40,606 nt of DNA. It comes from CAWELS01 sp964468205. GTDB lineage: Bacteria; Acidobacteriota; Terriglobia; Bryobacterales; Bryobacteraceae. The translations under genes and the position numbers were made by a program. The stretch lies in the NCBI GenBank assembly GCA_964468205.1, contig CAYXVG010000059.1, positions 1 through 40,606 on the forward strand, written 5' to 3'. Below, one piece after another: positions 9,648 through 18,507 of the stretch (position 1 is its first letter; each line of letters begins with the position of its first letter). The notes beneath the pieces are model-generated. The model saw nothing but the letters and a program-made list of their open reading frames with translations, made no database searches and had not been told where the DNA came from.

Positions 9648-11794
9648 TGGGCTGCCGCCAAGAAGAGAGCGTCCTTTGCCGCCAAGGTCAGCCTGGAGCC
9701 AACGCTAGATCCGTCGTTCGTCTTTGGATCCTGCTGTGATGAGCCTTGGATCCGGCGGAACGATCGACCCGGAAGCAACTCGGCCAGGTGGAATTCATAG
9801 GACCGTGGAGACGGGTTGGCCAGCACCACGCCGTGTTCGAATTCCCGGTACATGGCGTCCGGGTGAGCGTGGATAGTCAGATCAGAGATCCACATCGCTT
9901 CGCCGCCCTCGATGTCGAAGCCGATATCGAGCGGGCCTTCGCCAACGCCGCTGAAATAGAAGGTGGCTTCAAAGTCTTCACTTCCAACCCAGCTCATGAA
10001 ACGGTCTCTGGGTTTGGACTTCGTGGAGACCCAGAGCAGGCGGGCGGCCTCGGGAGGGTGACCCGCCCTGGGCGCCGCCCGCAGCTTGCAGCGAATGAAA
10101 AGGTCCCGCCCTTCGACCGCCACCCCGCGCAGTGAGAACTGCAACCTGTCAGACGCGTTGCCAGAGACTCTGACGCTCTCTCCCTCGATACTGAAGCTGG
10201 CGTCATCGCCGGGAAGGCGGGACAGCAGTCTCTCGTCCGGTGCGCTCCACGCGCCGTTCAGCAGGTCAGCTTCGAGGGCAGCCAAGTGGGCTGCCGGCCC
10301 AAGCGGCTTGCCCAGCCAGGCGAGCTTGTTATCGGTTCCCATCTTGAGCTCATCCCAGATGCCAATCTCTTCACCGGGCTCAGGGTCCGGGGTGTAGCTG
10401 TAGCAGATGGCTGCATTTGTCATCACGGAGCCGGCGAAGCAAAGGCGATTGATTCCCATCGGAATATCGGGACGGATAGGAAGGTCGGTATCGGGATTAT
10501 AGGCGACGAACTTATGATTCACATAGTTGAACACCGGTGCGTGCGCGAATTTCTCCCAATACATGTGGCGGTTGATGCCCCCAGACCAGTCTTCCGCATT
10601 CATATCCCAAAGGTGCGGAAAGCCTTCGCTCTCGATGCCGTTGAGGATTTGAAACGCCCGCTGGTTCCGCAGCAGCATTCCATCGGCCAGCAGGAGCTTC
10701 TCGTGCGGGAATTCCTCCCGCAGCCGCCGGCAGAATTCGATCACGCCGCTACCGTAGTAACTGACGCCGCCTTCGTATCGGAGCACGTCGTGCCGAAAGT
10801 TCGGCAGCGCTGGCCGCTGGCCGCCCCACGGACGCGCGTCCGCCGAATAGCCGTCATCGGCCTTGCCGTCGGCGTCCAGGTCCATTCCGCGGCCGAACTC
10901 TTCGTGGCCCCATGGCTCCCAGTTCAAGACGTCGAACTGTACGCCGTCAAATGCGGCCAACTCACCTCCTTCCACGAAGCGCTTCACCACGTCTGCTACC
11001 AATACGTCGCCGCACGTTCGTCCCTGCGGATCCCGCGGGGCGCGCGTCGAATAGTTGTAATACCACATCAGGTTCGATTCTTGACCCCAAGGGCCTTCTT
11101 GCACATGAGCGGCAGCGTGCGCCTCCCCGCCCTTAAATGCGCGGGGGGGCGTGCCATATTGACCACGCAGGACGCGGATCGTGTTGTTCTTCGTGTCCGC
11201 CGAGATGAGCTTCACCTGCTCGCTTTGGTTCCAGTCGAGCTTTCCGTCCGGGCCAATTACACAAATTCCGATGTCCTCATTGCGGTCGCCATATCGGCCG
11301 ATATTGGTGCGAAACAAAGAGGCGTCCGCGACTCGGATCTCGGTTTCACCGGCCTCGGCCGGAACATCGGACAGCACGGTGGCTCCCTCGAAATAGATCC
11401 AATGACCGGCGAAGAACTCGTCGGCCTCCCAGTTCGGATCACGCGCGTTGCCGTTAAAGTGCAGCAGGACGAACTGGTCCGGATGCCGCTCCTTGAATCG
11501 GGTGAAGAACTCAATATTGCGGCTCGAAAGATTCGGAATCTCCTCGTCGAGAACCTTGCCCTGAATTCCCATGAGCCGTTCGAAGTTCTGTTCCCAGTCT
11601 TCGTACGAAAGTTCCGGCGACTTAGCGGGGGATTCCGCGGCCCGGAAGAAATAGGCGCGGGGATACTCGTCCCCCATCACGCGAAGGGAATCAAGAGCCG
11701 CAGCGCCCTCTGCCTCGCGATCGTTCGGTTGACCGCAAGCCAGCAGCAGCGCGGCAAGGGCCGTAGTAGTTAAGTAAGCTCGAATCATCATCAT
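9644..11794 (-). CDS. Array copy F: glycosidase-like lipoprotein with Glu-to-Gln change
   Basis: A 716-residue paralogue. The reading frame stays open 30 codons further upstream inside gene E. However, three consecutive ATG codons at 11786-11794 follow an AAAGG sequence and precede a clean lipoprotein signal (TTALAALLLAC, Cys20), so the start lies there; spacing favours the second or third ATG. The first ATG overlaps the TGA of copy E (ATGA). The central putative TIM barrel holds HFNGNARDP, a DLDADGKADD calcium-type loop and GIESEGFP. The block that reads FDG-E-FDV in the other five copies is FDGVQFDV here (CAG codon, 10937-10939). A linker of about 20 extra residues surrounds the calcium loop. 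The C-terminal beta domain ends with the family KDALFL motif. If the changed Glu is catalytic, F may be a binding protein or inactive enzyme. Confidence 0.85.
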   Translation of the reverse strand: MMMIRAYLTTTALAALLLACGQPNDREAEGAAALDSLRVMGDEYPRAYFFRAAESPAKSPELSYEDWEQNFERLMGIQGKVLDEEIPNLSSRNIEFFTRFKERHPDQFVLLHFNGNARDPNWEADEFFAGHWIYFEGATVLSDVPAEAGETEIRVADASLFRTNIGRYGDRNEDIGICVIGPDGKLDWNQSEQVKLISADTKNNTIRVLRGQYGTPPRAFKGGEAHAAAHVQEGPWGQESNLMWYYNYSTRAPRDPQGRTCGDVLVADVVKRFVEGGELAAFDGVQFDVLNWEPWGHEEFGRGMDLDADGKADDGYSADARPWGGQRPALPNFRHDVLRYEGGVSYYGSGVIEFCRRLREEFPHEKLLLADGMLLRNQRAFQILNGIESEGFPHLWDMNAEDWSGGINRHMYWEKFAHAPVFNYVNHKFVAYNPDTDLPIRPDIPMGINRLCFAGSVMTNAAICYSYTPDPEPGEEIGIWDELKMGTDNKLAWLGKPLGPAAHLAALEADLLNGAWSAPDERLLSRLPGDDASFSIEGESVRVSGNASDRLQFSLRGVAVEGRDLFIRCKLRAAPRAGHPPEAARLLWVSTKSKPRDRFMSWVGSEDFEATFYFSGVGEGPLDIGFDIEGGEAMWISDLTIHAHPDAMYREFEHGVVLANPSPRSYEFHLAELLPGRSFRRIQGSSQQDPKTNDGSSVGSRLTLAAKDALFLAAAQ

Positions 11795-13860
11795 TCGCCT
11801 TTCACTAGGAAAAGGCCATCCTTGGCCTGTAAGGTAAGCAGTCCGGATACCGGTGAGCCATCGTTCACTCCGGGCGACTGCCATGCCGAACCCTTCAGTC
11901 TCCGGAATGACGTGCCCGGCAGCAGCGTAGCGAGGTCAAATGTGTACGGATGCAGAGCAGGGTTTACCAGCACGAGGCCGCGTTCGTACTCGCGATACAT
12001 GGCCTCCGGATGCGCATGTACGGTCAGGCTGCTGATCCATAGAGGCTCGCCGCCCTCGAGTTCGAATGTCAGGTCTACCGGTCCGGCTGCGACATTCCGG
12101 AAATAGATCCGGGAGGTAAACTCCTTGCTGTTCACCCACAATTGGAAGCGCTCCGGCAAGGTGGAGTTAGCGCTCACCCAGAGCTGGCGGGCCATTTCGG
12201 GCTCGAGGATACTAGAGATCTCCGCCTTGGCGGTCAGTTTCACCAGCAGATCCGGCCCCTCCGCCGGTACGCCTGTCAACCGAAACCACAGTCGCGTCTC
12301 GCCGGGCTTCGCGGCTGAGACCTTCAGGATTGCGTTTTCCACTGCTAAATCGGTGGCTTCGTTCCGCATTTTCGCCAAAAACTGCGGGCCGAACCGCTCC
12401 CCGCCGCCTTCCAGGAGGTCCGGTTGAATGTCAGCCAGTCGGACTGGCGGATCCACAGCCTTGCCGAGCCACCCGATCTCGTTCTCGACCCCCTTGCGCA
12501 GTTCGTCCCAAATGCCGGCTAGTTCGCCGCCTTCCCGCGCCGGCTGGCGGCTGTAACAGATGGCGGCGTCGTGGATAGTGGCGACGGCGAGCACCAACCG
12601 GTCAGCGGTGTCCGGGATGTCGGGCTGATCCATTCCGACCTTGGCTTCGAACGCGAACTTATGGTTGACATAGTTGAAGGCGGGGGCGTAAGCGTTGGCA
12701 GACCAGAACAGCATCCGATTGAGGCTGCCGGTCCAGTCCTTGATCTGATAGTCTACGACGCCGGGAAATCCCTCGAACTCCACTCCGTTCAAGATGCCGA
12801 AAGCGCGCTGGTGACCAGGGTTCCACCCATCGGCCATGATGAGTTTGTCCGGCCCCATCCTTTGCCGCAACTGCCGTAGAAAATCGATGACGCCGGCGCC
12901 GTATGTATTAACGCCGTCGACGACTGCCGTGTCGGGTTTCCCGTCGGCGTCGAAATCCAGATCCCGAGGGTCGTCCCGCCGCTTGCCCCGTAAGTGTGTC
13001 AGCACATCGAACTCGATACCATCGAATAGGCTGAGGTCGCCGTCCGGCCGGAAATGGCGCGCTACATCTTCGGCGAGCACATCCATTACCGGACGGCCAA
13101 GGGCATCCTTCGGCGCCGTTGTCGAGTAGTTGTAGAACCACATCAGGTTCGATCCTGAACCCCAGGGGCCTTCGTGAACATGAGCGGCGGCATACGCTTT
13201 GCCGGCCAGGAAAGCTCGCGGCTGCGTACCGAAGCGGCCGCGCTTCACGCGGATGACGTTGCGGACCTCGTCCACCGCGGTCAATTCCACCTGTTCGCTC
13301 TCGAACCAGTTGGGGCGGCCCTCCTTATCGAGCGTGCAGATCCCGATGTCCTCGTTTTTGTCGTCTGCACGGCCCACATTTACCCGGTACAGCGAGGCGT
13401 CCGCCACCTTGATCTCGGTCTCACCGGGTTCCGCGGGCACGTCGGATAGCACTGTGGCGCCGACGTAATAGACCCAGTGGCCCGCGAAGAACTCGGGCGT
13501 TGCGTTCCGGGGGTCGCGGGCGTTTCCGTTGTAGTGAAGTAAGACGAGTTGATCCGGATGCGCCCGTTTGAAGCGGTTAAAGAACTCGACGTTGCGGCTT
13601 GAGAGCCCGGGAATCTCCTCGTCAAGCACCTTTCCTTCAATTCCCATCAGACGCTCGAACGATTTTTCCCACTGCTTATAGCTGACCTCTGGATTCTTGG
13701 CGGGCATCTCAGCCGACCGAAAGAAGAAGGCGCGGGGGTGGTTGCCGGAGATTACAGGCAGAGCCCTCAGGCCGGAAGGGGTCTCCGTACTTGATTCCGG
13801 TGAACCGCAACAGACCGTGACCATTAATATGATGGCTATCAACAGCGCTCCGGACCGCAT
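11791..13860 (-). CDS. Array copy E: glycosidase-like exported protein
   Basis: A 689-residue paralogue starting at ATG 13860, five bases after the TAG of copy D, with GGAAGGAG upstream. The N-terminus is a signal sequence with a poor lipobox (VTVCCGS, Cys17/18), so lipidation is uncertain. The core shows HYNGNARDP, FDGIEFDV with the candidate acid/base Glu, a DFDADGKPD calcium-type loop, MADG and GVEFEGFP (GIESEG in most copies). The C-terminal part carries HAHPEAMYREYE and a LTLQAKDGLFLV ending. E differs most at the barrel edges (WTGSLNRMLFW, where others have WSGG-NRH). Its TGA overlaps the start of copy F, so E and F are probably translationally coupled. Function is inferred from fold-level motifs only. 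Confidence 0.85.
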   Translation of the reverse strand: MRSGALLIAIILMVTVCCGSPESSTETPSGLRALPVISGNHPRAFFFRSAEMPAKNPEVSYKQWEKSFERLMGIEGKVLDEEIPGLSSRNVEFFNRFKRAHPDQLVLLHYNGNARDPRNATPEFFAGHWVYYVGATVLSDVPAEPGETEIKVADASLYRVNVGRADDKNEDIGICTLDKEGRPNWFESEQVELTAVDEVRNVIRVKRGRFGTQPRAFLAGKAYAAAHVHEGPWGSGSNLMWFYNYSTTAPKDALGRPVMDVLAEDVARHFRPDGDLSLFDGIEFDVLTHLRGKRRDDPRDLDFDADGKPDTAVVDGVNTYGAGVIDFLRQLRQRMGPDKLIMADGWNPGHQRAFGILNGVEFEGFPGVVDYQIKDWTGSLNRMLFWSANAYAPAFNYVNHKFAFEAKVGMDQPDIPDTADRLVLAVATIHDAAICYSRQPAREGGELAGIWDELRKGVENEIGWLGKAVDPPVRLADIQPDLLEGGGERFGPQFLAKMRNEATDLAVENAILKVSAAKPGETRLWFRLTGVPAEGPDLLVKLTAKAEISSILEPEMARQLWVSANSTLPERFQLWVNSKEFTSRIYFRNVAAGPVDLTFELEGGEPLWISSLTVHAHPEAMYREYERGLVLVNPALHPYTFDLATLLPGTSFRRLKGSAWQSPGVNDGSPVSGLLTLQAKDGLFLVKGE

Positions 13861-13865
13861 CAGAG

Positions 13866-15959
13866 CTACTCTCCTTCCACAAGAAACAGTGCGTCCTTCG
13901 CCGGCAACACCAGTTCGCCGGACGCTGGCGATCCATTGTTAGTCTGCGGATCCTGCTTCGATGAGCCCTGCAAGCGCGTCAGCGGCCTGCCGGGGAACAG
14001 TTGAGCTAAATCGAATCTGTAAGGCCGCGGTGAAGGGTTCGCGAGCACCACGCCGCCCTCAAGCTCCCGGTAGATCGCATCCGGATGGGCGTGCACCGTC
14101 ATTCCGGAAAGCCACAGCGATTCCGGCCCCTCGATTGCGAACTCCAGGTCCACCGAGTTACCTGAAACCGAGTTGAAGTAGAACGACGAGGTAAATTCGT
14201 TTTGGCCCACCCACGTCATGATGGGTTCCATCGGCGATCCTGCGACGCTGACTTGAAGGAGACGCGCCATCTCAGCGGGATAGGGCTGGCGGGGGGCCGC
14301 GCGGGCGGTCAGCTTGACATAAAGGTCGGGTCCATTGGTTCTAACGCCGGCCATTCGGAAAGTTGTTTCCGAAGACGCGGGCTTCGTCCCGGCGATCTTC
14401 ACCGTGGCTCCATCAACCATAATCTCTACGTCACCACCCGACAGAAGCTTTGCGAGATTCTCGCCTGACTCGCCCGCGCCGCCGAGCAGGTCGGGTTGCC
14501 TCTCGGCCACGCGCACCGCTGGTCCGAGAGGTTTTCCTAGCCACCCGGTCACGTTCTCTGTCCCCTTGTCGAGTTCATCCCAGATGCCGACCAGTTCGTC
14601 ACCTTCGCTCTCTGGCCGGTAGCTGTAGCAGAGGGCCGCATTCGTGAATACCGAGGCAGCAAAGGATAGCCGATGGATGCCGAACGGGACTTCCGGAGTG
14701 CGGTTGGCGTCATCGGCCTCGGCGTCCGGCCGAATGAACTTGTGGTTGATGTAATTGAACACCGGCGGACGCGCGTTCTGATCCCAATAAAGGTGCCGGT
14801 TCATGCCGCCCGACCACTCGGCCATCTCCAGATCACGCAGGTGCGGGAAGCCCTCGCTCTCAATGCCATTCAGGATGTGCATTGCCCGCTGGTTACGCAC
14901 CGCCATTCCGTCTGCCATCAGGAGCTTGTCTTGTGGGAAGCGCTCCCGCAGCCGGCGGCAGAACTCCACAACCCCGATGGCATAACGGTTCACACCATCA
15001 ATCCATCCGCGGTCGGCAACGGTGTCGTTGTTCGAATCTCCCTCCCGGTCACCCTGGTCGTGCGGCAGAACCTGGTACCGGAGGACGTCAAATTCAAGTC
15101 CGTCGAACGCGGCCAGGCGCCCGCCCGGCTCGAACCGGCTGGAGACATCCGCAACCAGCACATCGGAACACGTCCGTCCCTGCGCGTCGCGCGGGCAGTC
15201 CGGCGAAAAGTTGTAGTACCACATCAACGCCGTCTTCTTCTCCGAGGTGCCCCGCCCCCAAGGACCTTCCTGGACGTGAGCCGCGGCGTAGGACTTGCCC
15301 GCGGTGAAGGCCATTGGCTTCGTTCCGTACATTCCGCGCTTAACCCGGATGGTCTTGTTGGCCGGATTCACCGACACAAGCTGAACCTGTTCGCTCTGGC
15401 GCCAATCGGGCATGCCATTTTCGTCCAGGGCGCAGAGGCCGATGTCTTCGTTGAGGTCGCGGTAGCGGCCGATATTGATCCTGAAGAGTGATGTGTCTTC
15501 CACCGGAATGTTGGTCTCACCGGGTTCTGCCGGAACGTCGGCCGTGATCTTGCAGCCATTGAAGTACAGCCAATGGCCGGCGAAGAATTCCTTCGCTTCA
15601 TAGCGAGGGTCGCGCGCGTTCCCGTTAAAGTGCAGCAGCACGATTTGTTCCGGGTGGTCGTACTTGAACCGCGTGAAGAACTCGACGTTCCGCCACTGCG
15701 TCTGGACGACCTCCTCGTCGAGTGTTTTGCCCATAATTCCCATCAGCCGGCTGAACGTCCGGTCCCACTCCTCGTAAGTGATGTCGGGATTGCGGGCAAA
15801 GCCCTCCGATGAACGGAAGAAGAAAGCCCGCGGATACTCGTCCGACATGATCCTCACGGAATCCAGGCCGCCGCTTGCCGCCGCGTTCCGGCCACCCGCG
15901 CAGCTTGCCAGCAGCACGATCAATACGATTGCGAATAGGCCAATGTGGAAATGTTTCAT
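13866..15959 (-). CDS. Array copy D: glycosidase-like lipoprotein
   Basis: A 697-residue paralogue. The frame is open up to an ATG at 16151 that overlaps the stop of copy C. I chose ATG 15959 because GAGGAGAAGTC lies directly in front and because a textbook lipoprotein signal follows (GLFAIVLIVLLASC, Cys20). The 64 upstream codons look unlike any signal or domain. Motifs in order are YPRAFFFRSSE, HFNGNARDP, EDIGLC, FDGLEFDV, a DSNNDTVAD loop, LMADGM, GIESEGFP, FNYINHKF and HAHPDAIYRE. The 188-bp space to copy C (15960-16147) is one of the larger gaps in the array and could hold a secondary promoter. Its N-terminal third is closest to copy B (both have MGIMGK and TQWRN). Confidence 0.85.
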   Translation of the reverse strand: MKHFHIGLFAIVLIVLLASCAGGRNAAASGGLDSVRIMSDEYPRAFFFRSSEGFARNPDITYEEWDRTFSRLMGIMGKTLDEEVVQTQWRNVEFFTRFKYDHPEQIVLLHFNGNARDPRYEAKEFFAGHWLYFNGCKITADVPAEPGETNIPVEDTSLFRINIGRYRDLNEDIGLCALDENGMPDWRQSEQVQLVSVNPANKTIRVKRGMYGTKPMAFTAGKSYAAAHVQEGPWGRGTSEKKTALMWYYNFSPDCPRDAQGRTCSDVLVADVSSRFEPGGRLAAFDGLEFDVLRYQVLPHDQGDREGDSNNDTVADRGWIDGVNRYAIGVVEFCRRLRERFPQDKLLMADGMAVRNQRAMHILNGIESEGFPHLRDLEMAEWSGGMNRHLYWDQNARPPVFNYINHKFIRPDAEADDANRTPEVPFGIHRLSFAASVFTNAALCYSYRPESEGDELVGIWDELDKGTENVTGWLGKPLGPAVRVAERQPDLLGGAGESGENLAKLLSGGDVEIMVDGATVKIAGTKPASSETTFRMAGVRTNGPDLYVKLTARAAPRQPYPAEMARLLQVSVAGSPMEPIMTWVGQNEFTSSFYFNSVSGNSVDLEFAIEGPESLWLSGMTVHAHPDAIYRELEGGVVLANPSPRPYRFDLAQLFPGRPLTRLQGSSKQDPQTNNGSPASGELVLPAKDALFLVEGE

Positions 15960-16147
15960 GACTTCTCCTCGACGGGGGATCAGTTGTGAGCGGCGCCAGG
16001 CCCCGCCACCCCGCCCGCAACTCAGCCAGTGTCTGCAGCCGGAGCGGAAGCCAGTGCGAGGCCCGCCGCACCCGGCATCCGCAAATCCAGTTGCTGCTTG
16101 ATGCGTCCGTCCGTCACTCAATATTTGGGTGACGCTAACTCCGGTTT

Positions 16148-18250
16148 TCATTCCTTCACCAGAAACAGCGCATCGCGCGCCGGCAGTTGCAGCGTCACTC
16201 CGGCGGCCGAGCCATCGTTGGTTTTGGGATCCTGTTTCTCCGTCCCCTGCAAACGCCGGTATGACCGGCCCGGCAGCAGCTTCGCCAAGTCGAACGTGTA
16301 TGGCCCGAACCCCGGGTTCGCAAATACGGCGCCGTGCTCGAACTCGCGATAAATCGCGTCCGGATGCGCATGGACGCTCAGATTCGCAAGGTACAGTGGT
16401 TCGGCGCCCTCAATCCGGAACTCGACCTCCACGGTTTGGGCCGTCACCTTTGGAAAGTAGAACGCCGAATGGAAATCGGTCTGGTTGGCGAATGTCCAGA
16501 AAGGCCGCTCATTGGCGCCGGCCAGCCTTGCGTGGATCATCCGCGCCACCTCCCGTGGGTATCCCCGCATCACATCTGCCCGCGCATCAAAGGCGAGATA
16601 GAGATCGGGGCCGTTGCACGGGACTCCGCTCAGCGTGAAGCGCGTCTCGGCCGCGGCCGGATCGCGGCTGACGATCTTCAGCGCGCCGCCTTCGACGCTG
16701 AACTCGACGCCGTCGCCGCGCAGCCGCTTCACCAGCGCTTCGCTCATCGGCTTTCCGGCGCCCTGCAACAGGTCCGGGCTCCGCTCGGCTAGGCGCGCCG
16801 GCGGCCCAACTGGCTCCCCAAGCCACTGTAGCCGGTTCTCCGTCCCCATGACGAACTCATCCCACAGGGCCATGAACTCATCCGGAGATCGTTCGGGCTG
16901 CGCCATGTAACAGAGCGCCGAGTCCGTGAACGCGGCCACGGCGAAGACCAGCCTGTGGGTCGGCATTGGAACCACGCCGCCGGGCAGGCGGTCCGTTTTG
17001 AACTTATGATTTATGTAGTTGAACACCGGCGGCCTAGCGTTGTCCCGCCAGAAGAAGTGACGGTTCAGCCCGCCGGCCCAGTCTCTCAACTCCGGGTCGA
17101 ACAGCGCCGGCCAGCCTTCGCTTTCGATGCCGTTCAGCAGGTGAAACCCGCGCTGGCTGCCTTCGAACGCGCCGTCGGCCATCAGGATCTTGCCCGGCGG
17201 GAACCGCGCGCGGAGCGCACGGAGAAACTCGACGACCCCGATCCCGTATGCCTCCTTGCCATCCAGGCGGCCCTGGTCGATCTTGCCATCGGCGTCCACA
17301 TCCAAGCCGCGGCCGGACGCCTCCGGGTTGCGAGCGTCCGGATGATAGCGATTGAGGTACCACATCACGTCAAACTCGACGCCGTCGAACAACTCCAGTT
17401 CCCCGCCCGGCGAGAAGCGATGCACCAGGTCGGCCAGCAACACGTCGGAGGCGGTTCTGCCCCGCTTGTCGCGCGGGCACGCCGTCGAGAAGTTGTAGAA
17501 CCACATCAGGTTGTTGTTCTCGCCCCACGGACCCTCGTGCAAGTGGGCCGCGGCGTAGGCCTTCCCGGCGGGAAACGCCATCGGCGTCGTCCCGAAGCTG
17601 CCCCGCTTAACCCGAATCGTGTTCCGGGCGGCATCGACGCCAACCAGTTCCACCTGTTCGCTCCGGCGCCAGTCCGGTTTGCCGTTTTCATCCAGCAGGC
17701 ACAGTCCGATGTCCTCGTGCTTGTCTTTTTGGCGCCCCACGTTCATCTTGAACAGGCCGGCGTCTTCGACGCGGATCTCGGTCTCTCCTGCCTCCGCCGG
17801 GACGTCCGCCAAGATCCTGCAGCCATTGAAGTAGATCCAATGGCCGGCGAAGTACTCACCGAGGTCATGCCGGGGGTCGCGGGCGTTGCCGTTGTAATGC
17901 AGCAGGACCATTTGGTCCGGGTTCTCCCGCTTGAAGCGCTGGAAGAACGGCAGCACCTTCTTCGACATCGCCAGCTTCTCTTCATTCAGGGCTTTGCCTT
18001 GAATGCCGAGCAGTCTGCCAAAGGTCTTCACCCATTCCTCGTAAGTGATTTCCGGATCCGAGGCAAACACCTCAGCCGCTCGGAAGAAGTAGGCTCGCGG
18101 GTGGGCGTTCTTCGCGATGGGCAACGCCTCGAAGCCACCGCTCTCCCCGGCCTGCTCGTTCGTCTCTCCGAAACCGGCCAGCAGCACCAGGCTGACGGCC
18201 AGGACCACGAAAACCCACGCGATTTTCACCGCGGCGTGCTGATTCAACAT
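16148..18250 (-). CDS. Array copy C: glycosidase-like protein with lost lipidation Cys
   Basis: A 700-residue paralogue starting at ATG 18250, eight bases after AAGGAG; codons further upstream run through a pseudogene remnant and are not used. The signal sequence (AWVFVVLAVSLVLLAGF) is almost that of copy B (AWIFVVLAVSLTLLAGC), but residue 27 is Phe (codon at 18170-18172) where B has the lipobox Cys. C is therefore probably cleaved and soluble, or membrane-anchored. The core has HYNGNARDP, EDIGLC, FDGVEFDV, a DVDADGKID loop, LMADG, GIESEGWP and FNYINHKF. The segment from about residue 130 to 340 is very similar to copy B. It ends four bases inside the open frame of copy D. Confidence 0.85.
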   Translation of the reverse strand: MLNQHAAVKIAWVFVVLAVSLVLLAGFGETNEQAGESGGFEALPIAKNAHPRAYFFRAAEVFASDPEITYEEWVKTFGRLLGIQGKALNEEKLAMSKKVLPFFQRFKRENPDQMVLLHYNGNARDPRHDLGEYFAGHWIYFNGCRILADVPAEAGETEIRVEDAGLFKMNVGRQKDKHEDIGLCLLDENGKPDWRRSEQVELVGVDAARNTIRVKRGSFGTTPMAFPAGKAYAAAHLHEGPWGENNNLMWFYNFSTACPRDKRGRTASDVLLADLVHRFSPGGELELFDGVEFDVMWYLNRYHPDARNPEASGRGLDVDADGKIDQGRLDGKEAYGIGVVEFLRALRARFPPGKILMADGAFEGSQRGFHLLNGIESEGWPALFDPELRDWAGGLNRHFFWRDNARPPVFNYINHKFKTDRLPGGVVPMPTHRLVFAVAAFTDSALCYMAQPERSPDEFMALWDEFVMGTENRLQWLGEPVGPPARLAERSPDLLQGAGKPMSEALVKRLRGDGVEFSVEGGALKIVSRDPAAAETRFTLSGVPCNGPDLYLAFDARADVMRGYPREVARMIHARLAGANERPFWTFANQTDFHSAFYFPKVTAQTVEVEFRIEGAEPLYLANLSVHAHPDAIYREFEHGAVFANPGFGPYTFDLAKLLPGRSYRRLQGTEKQDPKTNDGSAAGVTLQLPARDALFLVKE

Positions 18251-18339
18251 TTCAGATCTCCTTATCTGCATTGTCCGAGCTGCTTGCGTTTCCATATCTT
18301 TGCAATGCGGGGCGCAAGGGCCGGGATTCTCAAGAGGCG

Positions 18340-18447
18340 GATGCCGGCAATTTGCCGCATAGTGATGGACCCGTCGGTGCTCAGCGCCTGGCGGCAGGTG
18401 CAGCGCACCGGCCGCTGCGTGCCCTTCCTCTGGATCTCCGCGGCCCG
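18340..18447 (-). pseudogene. Remnant of a second Tat-glycosidase gene (C-terminal end only)
   Basis: The minus strand here encodes RAAEIQRKGTQRPVR followed by LSTDGSIT and IAGI. This lines up with the last 36 or so residues of the Tat protein at 20680-22248 (LAAELEMKGARHPVR, LNEDGSLT, TPGI), with about half of positions identical. The DNA is also visibly alike. It lies directly behind copy B, in the place the Tat gene occupies behind copy A. I read it as the leftover of a duplicated [paralogue + Tat-glycosidase] unit, the rest having been deleted. Confidence 0.75.
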
Positions 18448-18507
18448 CGGCCACGGAGACCTGAATCGTGAATTTCCCGGCAGTCCTTTGCCCATTTCAG
18501 GCATCCG

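Noticed and set aside
10286..11773. Long plus-strand open frames opposite the array, for example 10286-11773 and 16955-18622
   Set aside because: They lie entirely antisense to well-supported family genes and arise from GC-rich codon use. No domain is recognisable in them.
16115..16135. A GTCACCC word in the gap before copy D, resembling the sigma element
   Set aside because: Only the -35-like part agrees; the GCGGCAC and ATAG words are missing at the expected spacing. It forms part of an imperfect dyad that may be chance.
15960..16151. Extended start of copy D at 16151, overlapping the stop of copy C as ATGA
   Set aside because: The 64 extra codons do not look like protein, while ATG 15959 has a strong ribosome site and is followed directly by a lipoprotein signal.
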